From Platerodrilus igneus (Eukaryota > Arthropoda > Insecta > Coleoptera > Lycidae), in assembly GCA_036346225.1 (NCBI GenBank), contig JARFIW010000831.1:3162001-3226000 (forward strand): 64,000 nucleotides of DNA. Direction: 5' to 3'. How positions within the stretch are numbered: the stretch's first letter is position 1; every line of letters begins with the position of its first letter. This document shows positions 10,892 to 23,223 of the stretch, piece by piece. The translations under genes and the position numbers were made by a program. A model generated the notes under the pieces. That model searched no databases. It was given only the letters and a program-made list of their open reading frames with translations, and was not told where the DNA came from.

Positions 10892-12490
10892 TGCAAATTT
10901 ATTTTTGAAAGCTTAATGGTGTAAGTACCTGGTTACTCATTTCAAGCCTCCAAAACGTTGGGCGTTAATGTAGCAATTTCGATTTTCAAATCGGGCCCCA
11001 CGATGCGGTACCAATGTAGCAGTACTAGTTTATTAAAAATCACGTTGTGTGATCTTACTCCTAGGGAGAAGATAGAACAACAATTCGAAACTTAAAGGGA
11101 CTCGAAATTTTTACGTGTGCTAGGTAGAACTATAAAAACTTGTTACGCCGGCGGCTGGCTTGGCTATTATCCCATGCAGAGATCACGAAAAGGGCAGGTT
11201 TGAAATATTCTTCGTGAAACGGAAAACTAAATAAAGTGAAGTTGGATGCCACCGTATCTAGCAAGTATTAAAAAATGTGGTTTTAGGATAGATACAGAAA
11301 CTCTATCGAAGTGGATCAGCGATTTTCCAACCTGCTTGATTCAAAGATGATGTGGAGGTCAGCGGACTTAGAAAATCGTTGATGCGCAAACCCTATAATG
11401 CCAACAACGGTTATGCAACAACCAGAAGCTAGACAGTAAATTCGGAAGCCTCTTGCTAGTCCACATGTACTCTCTAGCCGACCTACATTATTGGACACCC
11501 TCGAGTGTATCCATCACGTACTACATCAGTCTGGGGCCATCGCCTTTTGTTACCCAACTGGAATGTGCCTAACCAACCTAAAAGTCGTCGCCAACAGCCA
11601 GTGAGTGATTGTTGCTGAATTTCGAAAGGATCTGTTAATTATTCTGCAGTCCCTTTTCCACGATGGTTATGTCTCAAACCACTCAGAAAAATTTTAATCG
11701 TTCCAGTCTGTAAAATCCAACATCATACTATTATAAACGATAATATTATGTTAACTATTTAATTTTTTTACTTAAAATATACTTTTCCATGAAAGTAAGA
11801 TTTGACCTAAATCAAGTATGTTTGAAATTTTCAATAATAATAATTGTAAAATAATTTGAATTACAGTTTTGCTTAAGATTGTACGTGATTATCAGATCTG
11901 ATGCTCATATAAATCATAGGAAACAAAATGTTGTTTAAGTAATAATTTTTTGATATCAGTAACACAAGTGAATTTATTAAATTTTTTATTGGATAAACGT
12001 TATTTTATATAATAGGTACCTCCTGATTTTAATATGTACCATTTTCTATATAGGGTAAATTCAAAAATTTTAAATAATCCACTTCGATAGGGTATCTGTA
12101 TCTACCCTAAAATCACATTTTTTTAATGCTTGCTATACACAGTTGCGTCCAATTTCACTTTATTTAGTTTTCCGTTTCACGAAGAACATTCCAACCCTGC
12201 CCTTTTCATGATCTCCCATGGAATAATAGCTAAGCTAGTCGCCGGCGCAGCAAGTTTTTATAGTTCCACCTAGCACGCTTAAAAATTTCGAGTTCCGAAT
12301 TGTTGTTCTATCTTCTCTCTAGGGGCAAAATCACACAATGTGTTATTTAAAAAACTAATACTGCTACATTGGCAGCACATTGTGGGGTCCGAATTAAAAA
12401 TCAAAAGTGCTACATTAACGCCCAATGCCTTGGGCGCTCGAAATGAATAACCATTTATATACACCACTAAGCTTTCAAAAATATATTTGC
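10892..12490. mobile_element. DNA element with ~420-bp terminal inverted repeats
   Basis: The arms 10892-11316 and 12077-12490 are reverse complements over essentially their whole length with scattered differences. Examples are GCAAAT...TTTTTGAAAGCTTA at the outer ends and CTATCGAAGTGGAT at the inner ends. The 760-bp centre has no recognisable transposase. The architecture is that of a foldback-type or long-TIR non-autonomous DNA transposon; the superfamily is unknown and no target duplication could be fixed. Confidence 0.7.
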
Positions 12491-12849
12491 TACTTGTTTT
12501 TAAATTCCTGACAAATTTTTTCAGTGTATCCCCTTTTGTCTTACCTTTATACTTCTAAGTTGTTTCAGCTAGCAATTTTTTTCTTTACTAATAAAAATAA
12601 TTTGTTACACTGCCCTTCAAAAAAAAACAGAAAAAATTTTGAGTTCCAGAAAAAAAGGTAAACAACAGTAACAAAGCCGATTAAAAAAAATATTAAAGCA
12701 ATTAGGGCTAAACTCTTAAAAGTTTTGATTACAAAATTATTCACAAAAAATTTGTTGTGTTATTGTAATTCCTTGGACTATTGTGACTCAAGAGACTAGA
12801 ATGATTACTGAATAAAGTTATAAATATGAAAAATTATTTCTATGGGAGC

Positions 12850-13018
12850 AAGAGGTTTAATGGATAAATTAATAATTAAGTCAACAAATGAAAATTAATA
12901 AGTGAATCATTTAATAAACGAATCAACTAACCAACGCATAAATGTATAAACGAATAAATGTATCGATGATTAAATGGATAAAGGAATCAAGGAATCAACG
13001 ATTAAATTGATAAACGAG
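12850..13018 (+). repeat. Degenerate short tandem repeat (GAATAAATG / GAATCAAC units)
   Basis: Repeating 8-12-bp words such as ATAAATG, GAATCAAC and GATTAAAT run through the segment with many substitutions. Confidence 0.6.
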
Positions 13019-15000
13019 AGTGAGTTACAATTGGTGTAAGTCATAATCAGTATGTTTACACTCATATGATACGCGGGGGTTATAGGGATGTCCAAAAACA
13101 ATTTCTATACAATCTCAAAAGGGGTTTACATATTAATAAATATATAAATTTTTAAAGTTGGGACAAAACGCTACTTAATGTTTTTAAAAAATTTGCTTAA
13201 ATGCCAATATTTATCATTGTCATACTTTTATCAAAAAATCTTTCTAAGGGTTGAATTTCTATCCCTCATAAAGATAAACTAAAAAAAATTTAGTTACCGA
13301 CAAAATATGAGATTCAACCTTAGATTTCTCACTACTTTATAAACGACAGAGTAACACATAAATAAAGCATTGCTTTCCAGCAGTTCTCCATCATCAATAA
13401 AAATTTTCAAGCAACCAAAAAACTAAGAAATTTTCTTTCAGGAGAGAACCATCGAACATTCTCAACTGAATATTTCTAAAACTACCAAAATTGCACTGCA
13501 ATTGCCACTACTACTTACAGTTGAGTAGTATTTTATACCGAAGAAAAATTACAAAGAACCAAGAAAAATTTTTAATCTCAACTAGGATTCTATAACGACT
13601 ACTTCCACTTGTCACTTATGCGCGAACTTGGACATCGATCAACAATATCAACACAAGTATACCAAACAAAATAAAATCTAAAAAACTTATGAATTTAAAT
13701 TGATGAGTTACGATGTTAGTAATTTCTATCTACACTTAATGAGTTACGATCTTAGAAACTTTCATGTATAGTTGATGGGCAACTTTAAACATTGACCAAA
13801 AGTTACATTAAAATTTTTACTAAACAAAATAAAAACAGAAAGCGTACGAACCTATAGATGTAATTTACATAAGTTTCAATCCAAGCGATATCCTATAGAA
13901 ATATCGGATTTAGAACAGACATTGAGACGAAACTGATTTGCAGATCAGATTTAGAAAATATTTTACCTTACAAGTTATTGACACAGGAGTACGTCGAACA
14001 AAAGTTAAAAAATTTTATTTTTTAGTTTAGCCGACTTCTCTTCCATACGAGATTTAGAATCCTTCAGGAAATTCATTAAAGTTTCTGTGTCCATTTTACT
14101 TTGGCTTCTTGTAACAGGCATATACAAACTACTTAAATGTCTTTAGAATAGTGTTTTTTTTAGCGGGCTACTAATAACGCATTCACCAATTTAAAACAAG
14201 TAATAACAAAAGTTTTTATTATTCACAATTCACAAGTTTAATTAACAGTACATGCCTTATTTATACATGTTTTCAGTCCAATTAACAATGAAGCACCATC
14301 ACACTAATGCTATTTACAAGCACTAATATCTTCTTAAACTAAATCCTTAACCATAAGTCTTCATAACAACAGTAACACTACCATAATTTATTTACTACCC
14401 TTTTGTCTATTTATGTACAAACTGGCGGTACAATATGCACGTTCACATAACACAAATTTATATTTACTATAAGACTTTCAAAACGTAATGACCAACTAAC
14501 TATACACGATATGGTTTAATACGACATTTGGATATAGACTAACTGATGTACACTCATCACCGATCTTATATATACCCTCAAATTAACAAGATAATTCATG
14601 GTCTGGTGTTTGCTCGAATGTTCTAGACTTCTGTAGAATACATTTCGGTTATGCAACTTACATGTTTGACGGGTTGCCTAATAGTTCATAACAATATTAT
14701 GCTGTGGTACTTTCGAAGAAATATTATTTGGGTCAACGTTCATACCCATAGGCTTAACTGGTCAGGAGTATGTTGACTTTTTACGAAATTAACTTCACAA
14801 AATGTTCGATAACTTACTATAACAAACAAGAGGGTACCTTAGGTATTTTGAACCAAATGGCATGGGTCCGCACAATGTCCGGATTGTGAAAGAATTCTTT
14901 TCTAGGAGGTTTCTAGGTATGTGGATTGAGACCTTTATGTGGTTTTGTTAAAATTCGATCAACAATGCACTTGTTCAAGGTGAACAGCAGCTAAAAGCTA
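13019..15000. other. Unassigned AT-rich sequence
   Basis: A weak duplication (ATGAGTTACGAT...TTAG) occurs at about 13701-13760. Nothing else is supported. Confidence 0.3.
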
Positions 15001-15049
15001 CATAATATCATAATATCATAATATCATAATATCATAATATCATAATATC
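15001..15049 (+). repeat. (CATAATAT)n microsatellite
   Basis: Six perfect 8-bp units, CATAATAT, in direct tandem. Confidence 0.95.
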
Positions 15050-15578
15050 TTGTGTATATGTTGTAAACAAATGTCAAATTATATAAGTATGTAACTTTGG
15101 TATTATGGTTCCCAGACTTTGTTACAGGTTAAAATTCGCTGTACAAATTATTTTAGTGAATAACTGATTTAAAAGGATTATTATAATTATTAATGAAGGT
15201 TGGCACGCATATGTGATCGAGTTACAAAAATACAAAGCAGCAAACTTCAAAACGCCATCTAACCAAATTCAAGAAAAATTTCTGTAGGTGAAATTCGAAA
15301 AAGTACTACCTAATAACCAACCGCGCTGAAGGCGCTTATAGTCGATTTCAAACCGAAAATCGATTATACGTATGTTGTTTGCTGGCAATTTGCAAAGAAA
15401 AATAGCCAATAAACGATTTCCATGTATTTATTTATATATTCACAAAAACTGAACGAAAATTGTGAAATCAAAATTTATCCAATTCGTATATTGGAGTTAT
15501 ATTTATGATTAGTGTTGACTCTTTGTGCAGAAAAAAAATAGACCGACCAATTTGACGAGCTGAAAATATACTCAATTT
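15050..15578. other. Unassigned sequence
   Basis: No supported feature before the SINE cluster. Confidence 0.3.
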
Positions 15579-15836
15579 GATTTTCCAATGCTCCACCCGA
15601 ATGTACTACATTGGCCAAGAAGCGAGTTTTTTATCTGGAAAATTTTGAATTTTGGCGAACCCTTGCTGTTCTAAGCAAGGTAGGGACGAAACCTACATTT
15701 TACCTCTCATCCGAATGAGCGCGTATTTTTATTAAAATGCTCGCTCAATATTTTTCAAGTGGACCGTGTCGGGATTCGAATTCGGGACCTTGGGCTCAGT
15801 AGTCACACGCATACCAACTGAGTCACGGAACTGCCG
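15579..15836 (-). mobile_element. tRNA-derived SINE, copy 1
   Basis: Same family as the full copy at 16449-16746. It has the 3' block ATTGGAAAATC, the body with the palindrome TTGCTGTTCTAAGCAA, and the tRNA-like head at the right. The B-box region reads AATTCGAATCC and is degraded. Part of the central CACACACGGG block is deleted. Confidence 0.8.
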
Positions 15837-15846
15837 AGCTTAAAAT

Positions 15847-16110
15847 ACACCCGAAGGTACTACATTGACCAGGAAACGAGTTTTTTACCAGGAACTTTTG
15901 CCGAACCCTTGCTGTTCCAAGCAAGGTAGGAATCTTTAACGTGCGTGACAACACACACATACGAAACGTACGTTTCACCTCTCATACGAACGAGGGCGTG
16001 TTTTTGTGAAAATACTCGCTTTACATTTTTCAGATGGACCGTGTCAGGTTTCGAATCCGGGACCTTGTGCTTAATGGTCACACGCATACTAATTTAGCCA
16101 CGAAGCCGCT
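15847..16110 (-). mobile_element. tRNA-derived SINE, copy 2
   Basis: Lies ten bases from copy 1 in the same orientation. It lacks the terminal GATTTTCC block but keeps the body and tRNA-like head, which ends near AAGCCGCTCG. The two copies may be a tandem insertion or two independent events. Confidence 0.8.
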
Positions 16111-16448
16111 CGAAATACAATGTACTATAAAAAAATTTATCACACATTACGCTTACATCACTGCAATTATTGAGCAATACCGAGTCGGTGTTTATAAAAG
16201 CATTGTAAAGATTTGAGAAATCTGCTTTCTTGAAATAGTATGATTCACGATTTTCATTTATGGGAAAATTTATTATAGTCTCATTCTTTACCTTATAGGA
16301 GTATTCAACCAACCATATTACTAACTAACTGACCAATAAGTACACAGCATGCAAATAAATAGCATGCACACTTAAAACACCCCTCAAACAATAATGGACT
16401 CATCCGAGACCCATCAAAATACATAACAGAACTGTCTGAACCAATACA

Positions 16449-16746
16449 TTACATGTGATTTTCCAATGCTCCACCCGAAGGTACTACATTGGCCAGGAAG
16501 CGAGTTTTTTTTTTACCTGGAAAATTTTGAATTTTTCCGAACCCTTGCTGTTCCAAGCAAGGTAGGGATCTTTAACGTGCGTGACAACACTCACACACGG
16601 GACCTCCATTTTACCTCTCATCCGAACGAGGGTGTATTTTTGAGAAAAATGCTCGCCTAACATTTTTCAAGCGGACCGTGTCGGGATTTGAACCCGGGAC
16701 CTTGGGCGTAGTAGTCACACACATACCACTACGCCACGGAGCCGCC
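16449..16746 (-). mobile_element. tRNA-derived SINE, full-length copy with 14-bp TSD
   Basis: Flanked by perfect direct repeats TCTGAACCAATACA at 16435-16448 and 16748-16761. On the minus strand the head starts GGCGGCTCCGTGGCGTAGTG, containing an A box (TGGCGTAGTGG) and a B-box-like GGTTCAAATCC, as in RNA polymerase III SINEs. The 3' end is GGAAAATCACATGTAA with no poly-A, so it probably follows the tail rule of a partner LINE. This copy defines the 298-bp family, which recurs at 15579, 15847, 20522, 27434, 51735 and 52055. Confidence 0.88.
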
Positions 16747-16761
16747 TTCTGAACCAATACA

Positions 16762-19189
16762 AACAAACCGAGGATATAATAGGAGCTGTAAACGTTAAAG
16801 TAATATACTTCCTAATTGTTCTTTTTCTCAGTAGTTACCATTCTAGGAGACAACTTAGGAATAGTACAAAACGGAAGTCACCAAGCTCAGCGTGCATTAA
16901 AGGTTTTTCTTCAAATTATCTCGTTGTGACCACCCAATTTAAAGGGATACAATGAAGTGAACTCTTTATAACCACACTAGAGACGCAGAAGCCCTTCATA
17001 ACACAGCTTGGACACGCTCCACCTCCAAAGCCATCAGAACCACCTCTTAGAGCACGTGACGTCAACGTGCACACAACGATTGGGAAAATTCAGCCACCAG
17101 CTCGCTTCAATTTCTACCAACCAAGGATGTCACCCGTATACTAGCATCTGTGCATACAGTCGAAAGGAACCGAAGCTTGGAAATTCTATCCTGTCACCCC
17201 CGCTAGGTACCGCATTGCATTCGGCTTAACGATGGACCTCGTCCACACACAACACCAGATCCAAGTCTTCGTCATGCAGTCGCACTATTTAATACTTCAA
17301 CATAGAAATACATCCAGCAACTTTACAAATTAAAGTGCTTTCAGTGTTGAGATATTTGCAATAATTATGCACGCAAAAACTTTTGTAAATATTTTCTTTG
17401 TATGTCAAGCTTTTAATGTATACTTAGTTCTTATTTTTAACTTGCAAATAAATGCTGTCTCTGTTGTTATGAAGCATTAACAAGGTGACCTTAAATAATT
17501 CAGAACAGCACAGTTTTTCCGTGGAGAGAAAAATACATAAATCTCAACAGCTGCAAATATAGCAAAACCGATCATGGTAATGCTCGCAGAACCGAAAACT
17601 TGAAGACTTGGACATACTACCGATGCACACAAAAAAAGATACAATGTCTATCAGCAGTCGTAGATTAGGGTGGGGAGAATAAGAATACCCAAAAACAAAA
17701 ATTCGCCCAGCTGAAAAAGAAAATTATTAGTGCACAAAGAATAAAATAATGGAAGAACATTAGCCTGCACAACCAAAAAATAAATCGCGTAATAAAAAAA
17801 CTTACGATAAAAAAAATTGGTAGTAAATAAATAGAGCGCAGCTGTATAAGGCCAATCGGATTTTTAAAGGAAGTAATATTAATTTGTAGTTGAGGTTCAT
17901 AACCTCAAACAAAACTAAATGATTTCATACAAACAATTAATAATAAACGTGTAGGTAAACACACTATATGTACAATAAACAAGATATAAGAGAAATATAA
18001 GCAATTATCAAAAGAAAAATAATTTAATAATTATTAAATATTTAATAATAATGCCACAGGTGGCTTAAACATAAACCACAGCTAAAAAATCGAAAAAGAG
18101 ATTAATAAGTACAACATATAGAGGAGAGAAAAGTTCGAATCAGTAGATCTACTTTATCAGGTAGAAAAAAGCTGTAGACCAAAAAATTAAATACGATCAA
18201 ATCCTAAATTTTTTAAAATTGTAATTCTACTTTCAAATTTCGTTTATTTTATTTTTAAGTATTAAATATTAAAAAGTCGAAATTTTTTTCTACAGTAGTG
18301 TCTGAAATGACTAGAACATCAATGTTTCAATAATTTACAAACTTCGATAGTATAATTAATTTATAATTTTCACAATTTCATATTCAGTTGTATGTACTAT
18401 ATTTCTAGAGACATCTCGCGTAACAGTATGTGTATCAATAACGGAACATTTTCATCTTCTGTGTTTTGTTTAAAATACGCGGACTAACACAACGAGATAA
18501 TTTAACAGCTGGTTTAATATTTTCCAAAATACAAAATGTGTCCTTATAATTTAAAATTAATTCAACATGTGGTAGCAGCACAGATACATCACCCAAGGAT
18601 TCCTGGGTATATTGTGAAATTCCAAACCGACCAAATTTTCCTTTGTTGAGGAACGCGTATATTAATTTTTAGAAGACTAGGGTGAGTTAAGGCGTGATGT
18701 ACAACGTGCAAACATTGCTGGTACCTGGTGTAATCATCCAAAACCAAATGGCAAGGAGTACTTTTGATATTATATACGGTCATAAAAGAAAATATAGTGA
18801 TAATGTGGTTTTGAGAAACTGATCAAAGAACTTATCTCTAATACTCATCTACTCTTCTTATAGCTTTGTCACTACTGAACACTATAACACTAAATTATGA
18901 GTTCCATTATTTACGTTCAAATACATTCTATATCGCAACCTATTTGTCGTTTATCCACAGCTGTATGATAAGCAAACAACTAAGAGAACGTTAAGAAATA
19001 GGTTAAACTGACAAGATCGTATTTAGAATAATTGAAAATTAGTGGTACCGTGAAAGGTATTTATTTAAAAGGATACTGAATTATTTTGAAGTACAAAACG
19101 AATGCAACCAATTCGCAATAGTGGTAATGTAATATATATTTATTGAAGAGTAGTACTGAAATTAACAAAAAGAAAACTAAAGTACTAGT
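16762..19189. other. Unassigned sequence
   Basis: 16990-17290 is less AT-rich than its surroundings and has a short open frame, but no family is recognisable. The remainder is AT-rich without supported features. Confidence 0.3.
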
Positions 19190-19530
19190 ATGTAAAGGAG
19201 GGGAAAACAAGTAAAAAACCAGAATACAAATAGGAAACGAGAACTATCAAAAGGTTAAGGATTTCTGTTACCTATAAAACCAAACAACGCAAGATGGAAA
19301 AAGTGCAAAAGATATGAAACAAAGATGAGCACAAGGCCGTGCTGCATTTAATAAGAAAAAGAAACTTTACTATGTTCAAAGACAACGAACAGAAACAAGG
19401 GAAAGATTGCAGAAGACGGCACTTCACGGCTGTGAAACGTGGACAGTAAGAGAAGCGGACAGGTAAAGGATAGAAACTTTTGAAATGTGGTGCTACAGAG
19501 ATATAATGAAAATATCATGTACAGACAAGG
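19190..19530 (+). pseudogene. Non-LTR retrotransposon ORF2 C-terminal part, upstream piece
   Basis: Translation in shifting frames gives QTTQDGKSAKDMKQR, AQGRAAFNKKKKLYY, LHGCETWTVREADR and IETFEMWCYRDIMKISCTD. These are the characteristic C-terminal segments of a widespread arthropod endonuclease/reverse-transcriptase ORF2. The piece stops exactly at the TTAA target of the piggyBac element and resumes at 22501. Stops and frameshifts show it was already inactive or has decayed since. RT catalytic motifs are not included. Confidence 0.75.
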
Positions 19531-19534
19531 TTAA
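19531..19534 (+). repeat. TTAA target-site duplication, left
   Basis: TTAA directly abuts the terminal CACATTGACTGCCA and is matched by TTAA at 22497-22500. TTAA is the signature target of piggyBac. Confidence 0.9.
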
Positions 19535-19677
19535 CACATTGACTGCCACCATAAGGCGGTAAAAGTGATTACCCAGAGGCCAATAGTTATAAAATACTTG
19601 GATTTACTTTTAACTGATTCATTGTGGTATATAAAGAGTATAGAACTTAAAATAGAGTTTCATTTTGCAAAAAAATG

Positions 19678-19754
19678 TGAGACCACAGGTGATGCTCATG
19701 GCTCCTCAGTAACAGATTATTCACATAGAGCCATGAGCATCACATGTGGTCTCA
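19678..19754. repeat. Subterminal hairpin of the piggyBac element
   Basis: 27-nt arms (19678-19704 and 19728-19754, starting TGAGACCACA) are inverted with one mismatch and separated by 23 nt. A related palindromic block, GAGCCATATGGGTGATGCTC, occurs near the other end at 22424-22443. They probably act in transposase binding, by analogy with internal repeats of other piggyBac elements. Confidence 0.85.
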
Positions 19755-19803
19755 AAACCTTACTATAGAAATTTTACAAATGCAACAAAAACTGAAACTA
19801 AAC

Positions 19804-21834
19804 CTAATGCTTTTCGGTAAAACAAGCAAGACACAAGTGTATATTACATTCACTACATTTTGTAGGTACCTTTTTCGTAAGTTTTTGTGCTTGTGCTCTT
19901 CCCTTTTCACTTTTCATTTTGATGTAGCAACTGTTACAGCGATTTTGTGTTTTTCGATTTTGGGTAGTTCCTTCCAGCGTTTCAATTAATTTACGTTTGA
20001 TTTCAGTTATTTTCGAAATTTCATTATTAGTCAACATTGTTAATATTAGTTGCCCTCGGAAATGTGTTATATGTTGTTTTCTCCCTTTCAATTTTTTAAA
20101 AATTATAAATGAATTAACTACTGATGTAAAAGCTCAAACACATCTTTGTGATACCACCTGATTGGTTTTCGTAATGGTGAAAAGTAAGTAGCCATTTGGT
20201 CAGAAATATCGACTCCTTCTTTACCTTTGCTATAATCTATGATTGCCATAGGCTTGAATATTTCGTCACCGTTACAATTTTTTCCCAGTTGGTTACATAT
20301 ATATTCCATGTTTAGTTGTTAAAAAGGAACCTCTCTCTGATTTTGCAACTACAATGCCCTGTATATATTCTTGGCCTACTATTTCTCCTTTCTTTATTTT
20401 GGACTTCACAATTTTCTCTGGAAGACCTTTTCTATCTTTACACAATGTTCCTAGCAAATGCGTGTTTTTTTTAAGTAGATGGTCTGCCAATGGAAGCGAG
20501 GTATAGTAATTATCAGTGACCTTACATGTGATTTTCCAATGCTCTACCCGAAGGTACTACATTGGCCAGGAAGCGAGTTTATTTTACCTGGAAAATTTGG
20601 AATTTTGCCGAATCCTTGCTGTTCTAAGCAAGATAGGGATCTTTAACGTGCGTGACAACACTCATACACGGGACCTCCATTTTACCTCTCATCCGAACGA
20701 GGGTGTATTTTTGTGAAAAATACTCGCCTAACATTTTTCAAGCGGACCGTGTCGGGATTCGACAACTGTCCTTCCTTCATTTAAGTATAGGCTACACAAA
20801 TCCATAACAATCTTTTGTGCTAAACCCATTGAACCGTCCAAAAAGTTTTGACCCGTGTACATAGCTAGTTTGTAGGTATAACCAAAAGTGTCACATAGGT
20901 TAAATATTTTAAGGCCCTAGAGATGTCTTTTACTTGGTATATACTGCCTAAACACTAAACGTCCCGTGAAAGGGACCATGAACTCATCTACTACAAGAGT
21001 TTCTGCAGGAACAGCATTTCCACAAAAATTGTTTTGCATTATGTTAAATATAGTACGGATTTTATATAGGCGATCTGTTTTGTTCGCCTCTTTATTTGCA
21101 AAGTGGATATATCTGAGCAGTAATTGGAATCTGATTCTGCTCGTTACATTTAGAATAAGCAGGTTTCGGTATAACACGCACTGATTCAAGTAGTCACTTA
21201 TTTTAGGATATTTCACTAGTCCCATGTATAAAACAATACCCAAAAATTTCCGCATTGCAGCACAGTCGGTAGGTTTCCATTTGTTTATTCTAGCCCATCG
21301 TGTATATACTTTTGTATTTTTTCCAGTTCGGTATAGCGGTTGGTTTCTACAGTCAGTAAATTAGGTATTTCCTCATCAAGAAATATTGAGTAGACATGCA
21401 TCGGGACTAAAAGGTCTTTATCTTCTGAATATTTATCAAGATGATCATTGTGAAATCCAGTTCCCAAAAATTGAATGTCACGTCTCAGATGAGAGCAATC
21501 AATATCATTCGATACACCAGGCACATTTTCTTTCACCAATGGTACCGTTGCAACTGGTGTGGAAGCACTTGGCTCTGGGTTATTTCCAATGGCATCAGCA
21601 AATTCTGAAGTGTTGTAATCACTTTCTTCATGGCTTGAAACTTTTCTTCATCATAATTGCATTTAGACCCAGAGTCGTAAAAGTCTTCATAAGAGTCAGT
21701 GTCTTCGCCCATCATAATTTTCTCAGCTTCAAGTTCCAACTTGCTAGTTGTAAGTATTTTTTTCTGTTTATATCGCGAAATATCTCTCAAACCAGATTTT
21801 TTTTACTTCCACCACTTGTGGATGCCTCGTCCAT
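19804..21834 (-). pseudogene. piggyBac-type DDE transposase, split by a SINE
   Basis: The start at 21834 (MDEASTSGG) leads into an acidic N-terminal region. The DDE_Tnp_1_7 domain follows, with MRKFLGIVLYMGLV, RYIHFANK, VVDEFMVPFTGRL (catalytic Asp-Glu region), FRQYIPSKRH, TDNYYTSLPLADHLL, MAIIDYSKGKEGVDISDQM and KPIRWYHKDVFELL. The protein ends with a Cys-rich C-terminal domain (CNSCYIK...CSECNIHLCLACF), usual in piggyBac proteins. The SINE at 20522-20760 splits the domain between GRTVV and TDNYYT. There are also several frameshifts, for example just after the N-terminus. The gene lacks introns and is inactive as shown. Confidence 0.88.
20522..20760 (-). mobile_element. tRNA-derived SINE, 5'-truncated copy inside piggyBac transposase
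   Basis: It has the same body as 16449-16746 with 3' end ACATGTAA, but stops in the B box (GAATCCCGACAC), so the tRNA-like head is missing. Removing it and one copy of a 3-bp repeat (GAC) restores a continuous transposase frame. 5' truncation fits target-primed reverse transcription. Confidence 0.88.
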
Positions 21835-22500
21835 TGTTCTAAAAAGTATATATTTGTATTATGTATAACTATACACATACGACTATCCAAATCTTTTGCA
21901 ACACAACAATAAAAAGCAACTATTGTACGGTACATGTAAACCCTATTTTAAAAACTTTATTCTAGCAAACTACTATCTTGGTGAATTGTGAATCTACCTA
22001 TGGACATACTGGTGTATTCACAAGTCACTGTAATAGTATACACTACCAAAAGTCTAACCTAACCAAATTTCTATATTTTACGTTAAGTTACGAAAATTAC
22101 AAGCAATTTATATTTGATTTACACATAATTTACACTTACTCAACTTTGTTTTTAAATATGTTTTGTCAACTTCCACTCAACGTTTTTACACACACAGAAT
22201 ATTCAACACAACGGTTATCCATACCAAACAACGGTTCAACAAATTATGCACAAAGAGGCAAGGTTGTGTACTTATGTAAAACTTTATACTGTTACTAATA
22301 GATGCCGTACATAGTTTTGCAATACTATATTGTTTGCTGGGTTATTCCTGGTAAGCCACAACAACGTTGGACGTGATTCCTGCAGATGCACTGCCGCTAC
22401 ATTCCATTTATTATATGTAGTGAGCCATATGGGTGATGCTCAGGGCCTCACGGGGAAACATATTTGAGCATGGTGATGGTCATGGCAGTCAATGCGTTAA

Positions 22501-22790
22501 GAACAAAGAAGTTCTAGAAACAGTAGTAGAAGAAAGATATCTGTGGAAAAGAGTAAAAACAGGTAGGATGATAGGACACGTACTAAGACATGGGGGATAT
22601 AGCGCGGTATATGTTAGAAGCAGAAGCAGAGAAAGCAATAAGATAGGTAGAGGTAGACCTAGATTAGACTATTGCAAACACATGGTGAAAGATGCACACT
22701 GTTGGAATTTTAAGGAAATGTGTAGGTTAGCTCAGATTAGGAAACTCTGGAGGTACGCGTCTAACCAGTTCTAGGACCGAAAACCTAATG
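22501..22790 (+). pseudogene. Non-LTR retrotransposon ORF2 C-terminus, downstream piece
   Basis: Continues the frame broken at 19530: KEVLETVVEERYLWKRV, GRMIGHVLRHGG, GRGRPRLDYCKHMVKDA and EMCRLAQIRKLWRYASNQF, then a stop. These are the standard final segments of this ORF2 family. The sequence after the stop contains ATGATGATC, like the short-repeat 3' ends of these elements. Together with 19190-19530 it gives the ancestral site of the piggyBac insertion. Confidence 0.8.
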
Positions 22791-22823
22791 ATGATCATGA
22801 GTACTGAAATATACAAATAGAGG

Positions 22824-22847
22824 GATATATATATATATATATATATA
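22824..22847. repeat. (TA)n microsatellite
   Basis: A TA run next to the left arm of the Penelope-like element. A second TA run borders the right arm. Confidence 0.9.
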
Positions 22848-22875
22848 ATGTCAAAAATAACGACCTTTAATTTAT

Positions 22876-23223
22876 ATTCCAATGAGTTAGGTAACGGGTT
22901 TATAGGTCTGTGTTACGTTATAGATTAAAACTCTTTGTCTTTAACCAAGCTTTCGATTTTAATTAATATCTTCATCAGGGTGCTGCAATTTATAACATCA
23001 TTAAAATTATAATAGATAAAATGACTTACAAAAACTGGAGTATTGGTGTAAGTATAAAAGCAGAAATGTAACAAAAATATATAAATATAAATCACAAAAC
23101 ACAAACGTAAACTAACATGTTAAACCTAAAAGTATATCGTCACAGTTTTTTGAAGTTTATATGACTGAATGGTGACAGATGTTACTATAAGTTAAAATAC
23201 AAGCTAAGGTGATAAAAATATAC
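22876..23223 (+). repeat. Left arm of Penelope inverted repeat
   Basis: Starts ATTCCAATGAGTTAGG and ends GGTGATAAAAATATAC. Its reverse complement is 24819-25166 with rare substitutions, such as CGATATAC versus CGATAAAC. Confidence 0.9.

Larger units (their letters stand above)
19535..22496 (-). mobile_element. piggyBac transposon, complete ends, gene disrupted by SINE
   Basis: The 2,962-bp element has terminal inverted repeats CACATTGACTGCCA at the left and CGCATTGACTGCCA (in reverse) at the right, one mismatch in 14. TTAA lies on both sides. A minus-strand piggyBac-type transposase fills the interior, and a subterminal hairpin lies at 19678-19754. The element sits inside a non-LTR retrotransposon tail whose reading continues across the insertion. 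A SINE later entered the transposase gene. Confidence 0.9.

Noticed and set aside
16466..16660. Open frames inside SINE copies (also at 15860, 20516 and 51783)
   Set aside because: They are translations of the same noncoding SINE body.
16680..16746. tRNA gene on the minus strand
   Set aside because: A/B-box sequence belongs to the SINE head, is followed by the SINE body and recurs in the other copies. No full cloverleaf assumed.
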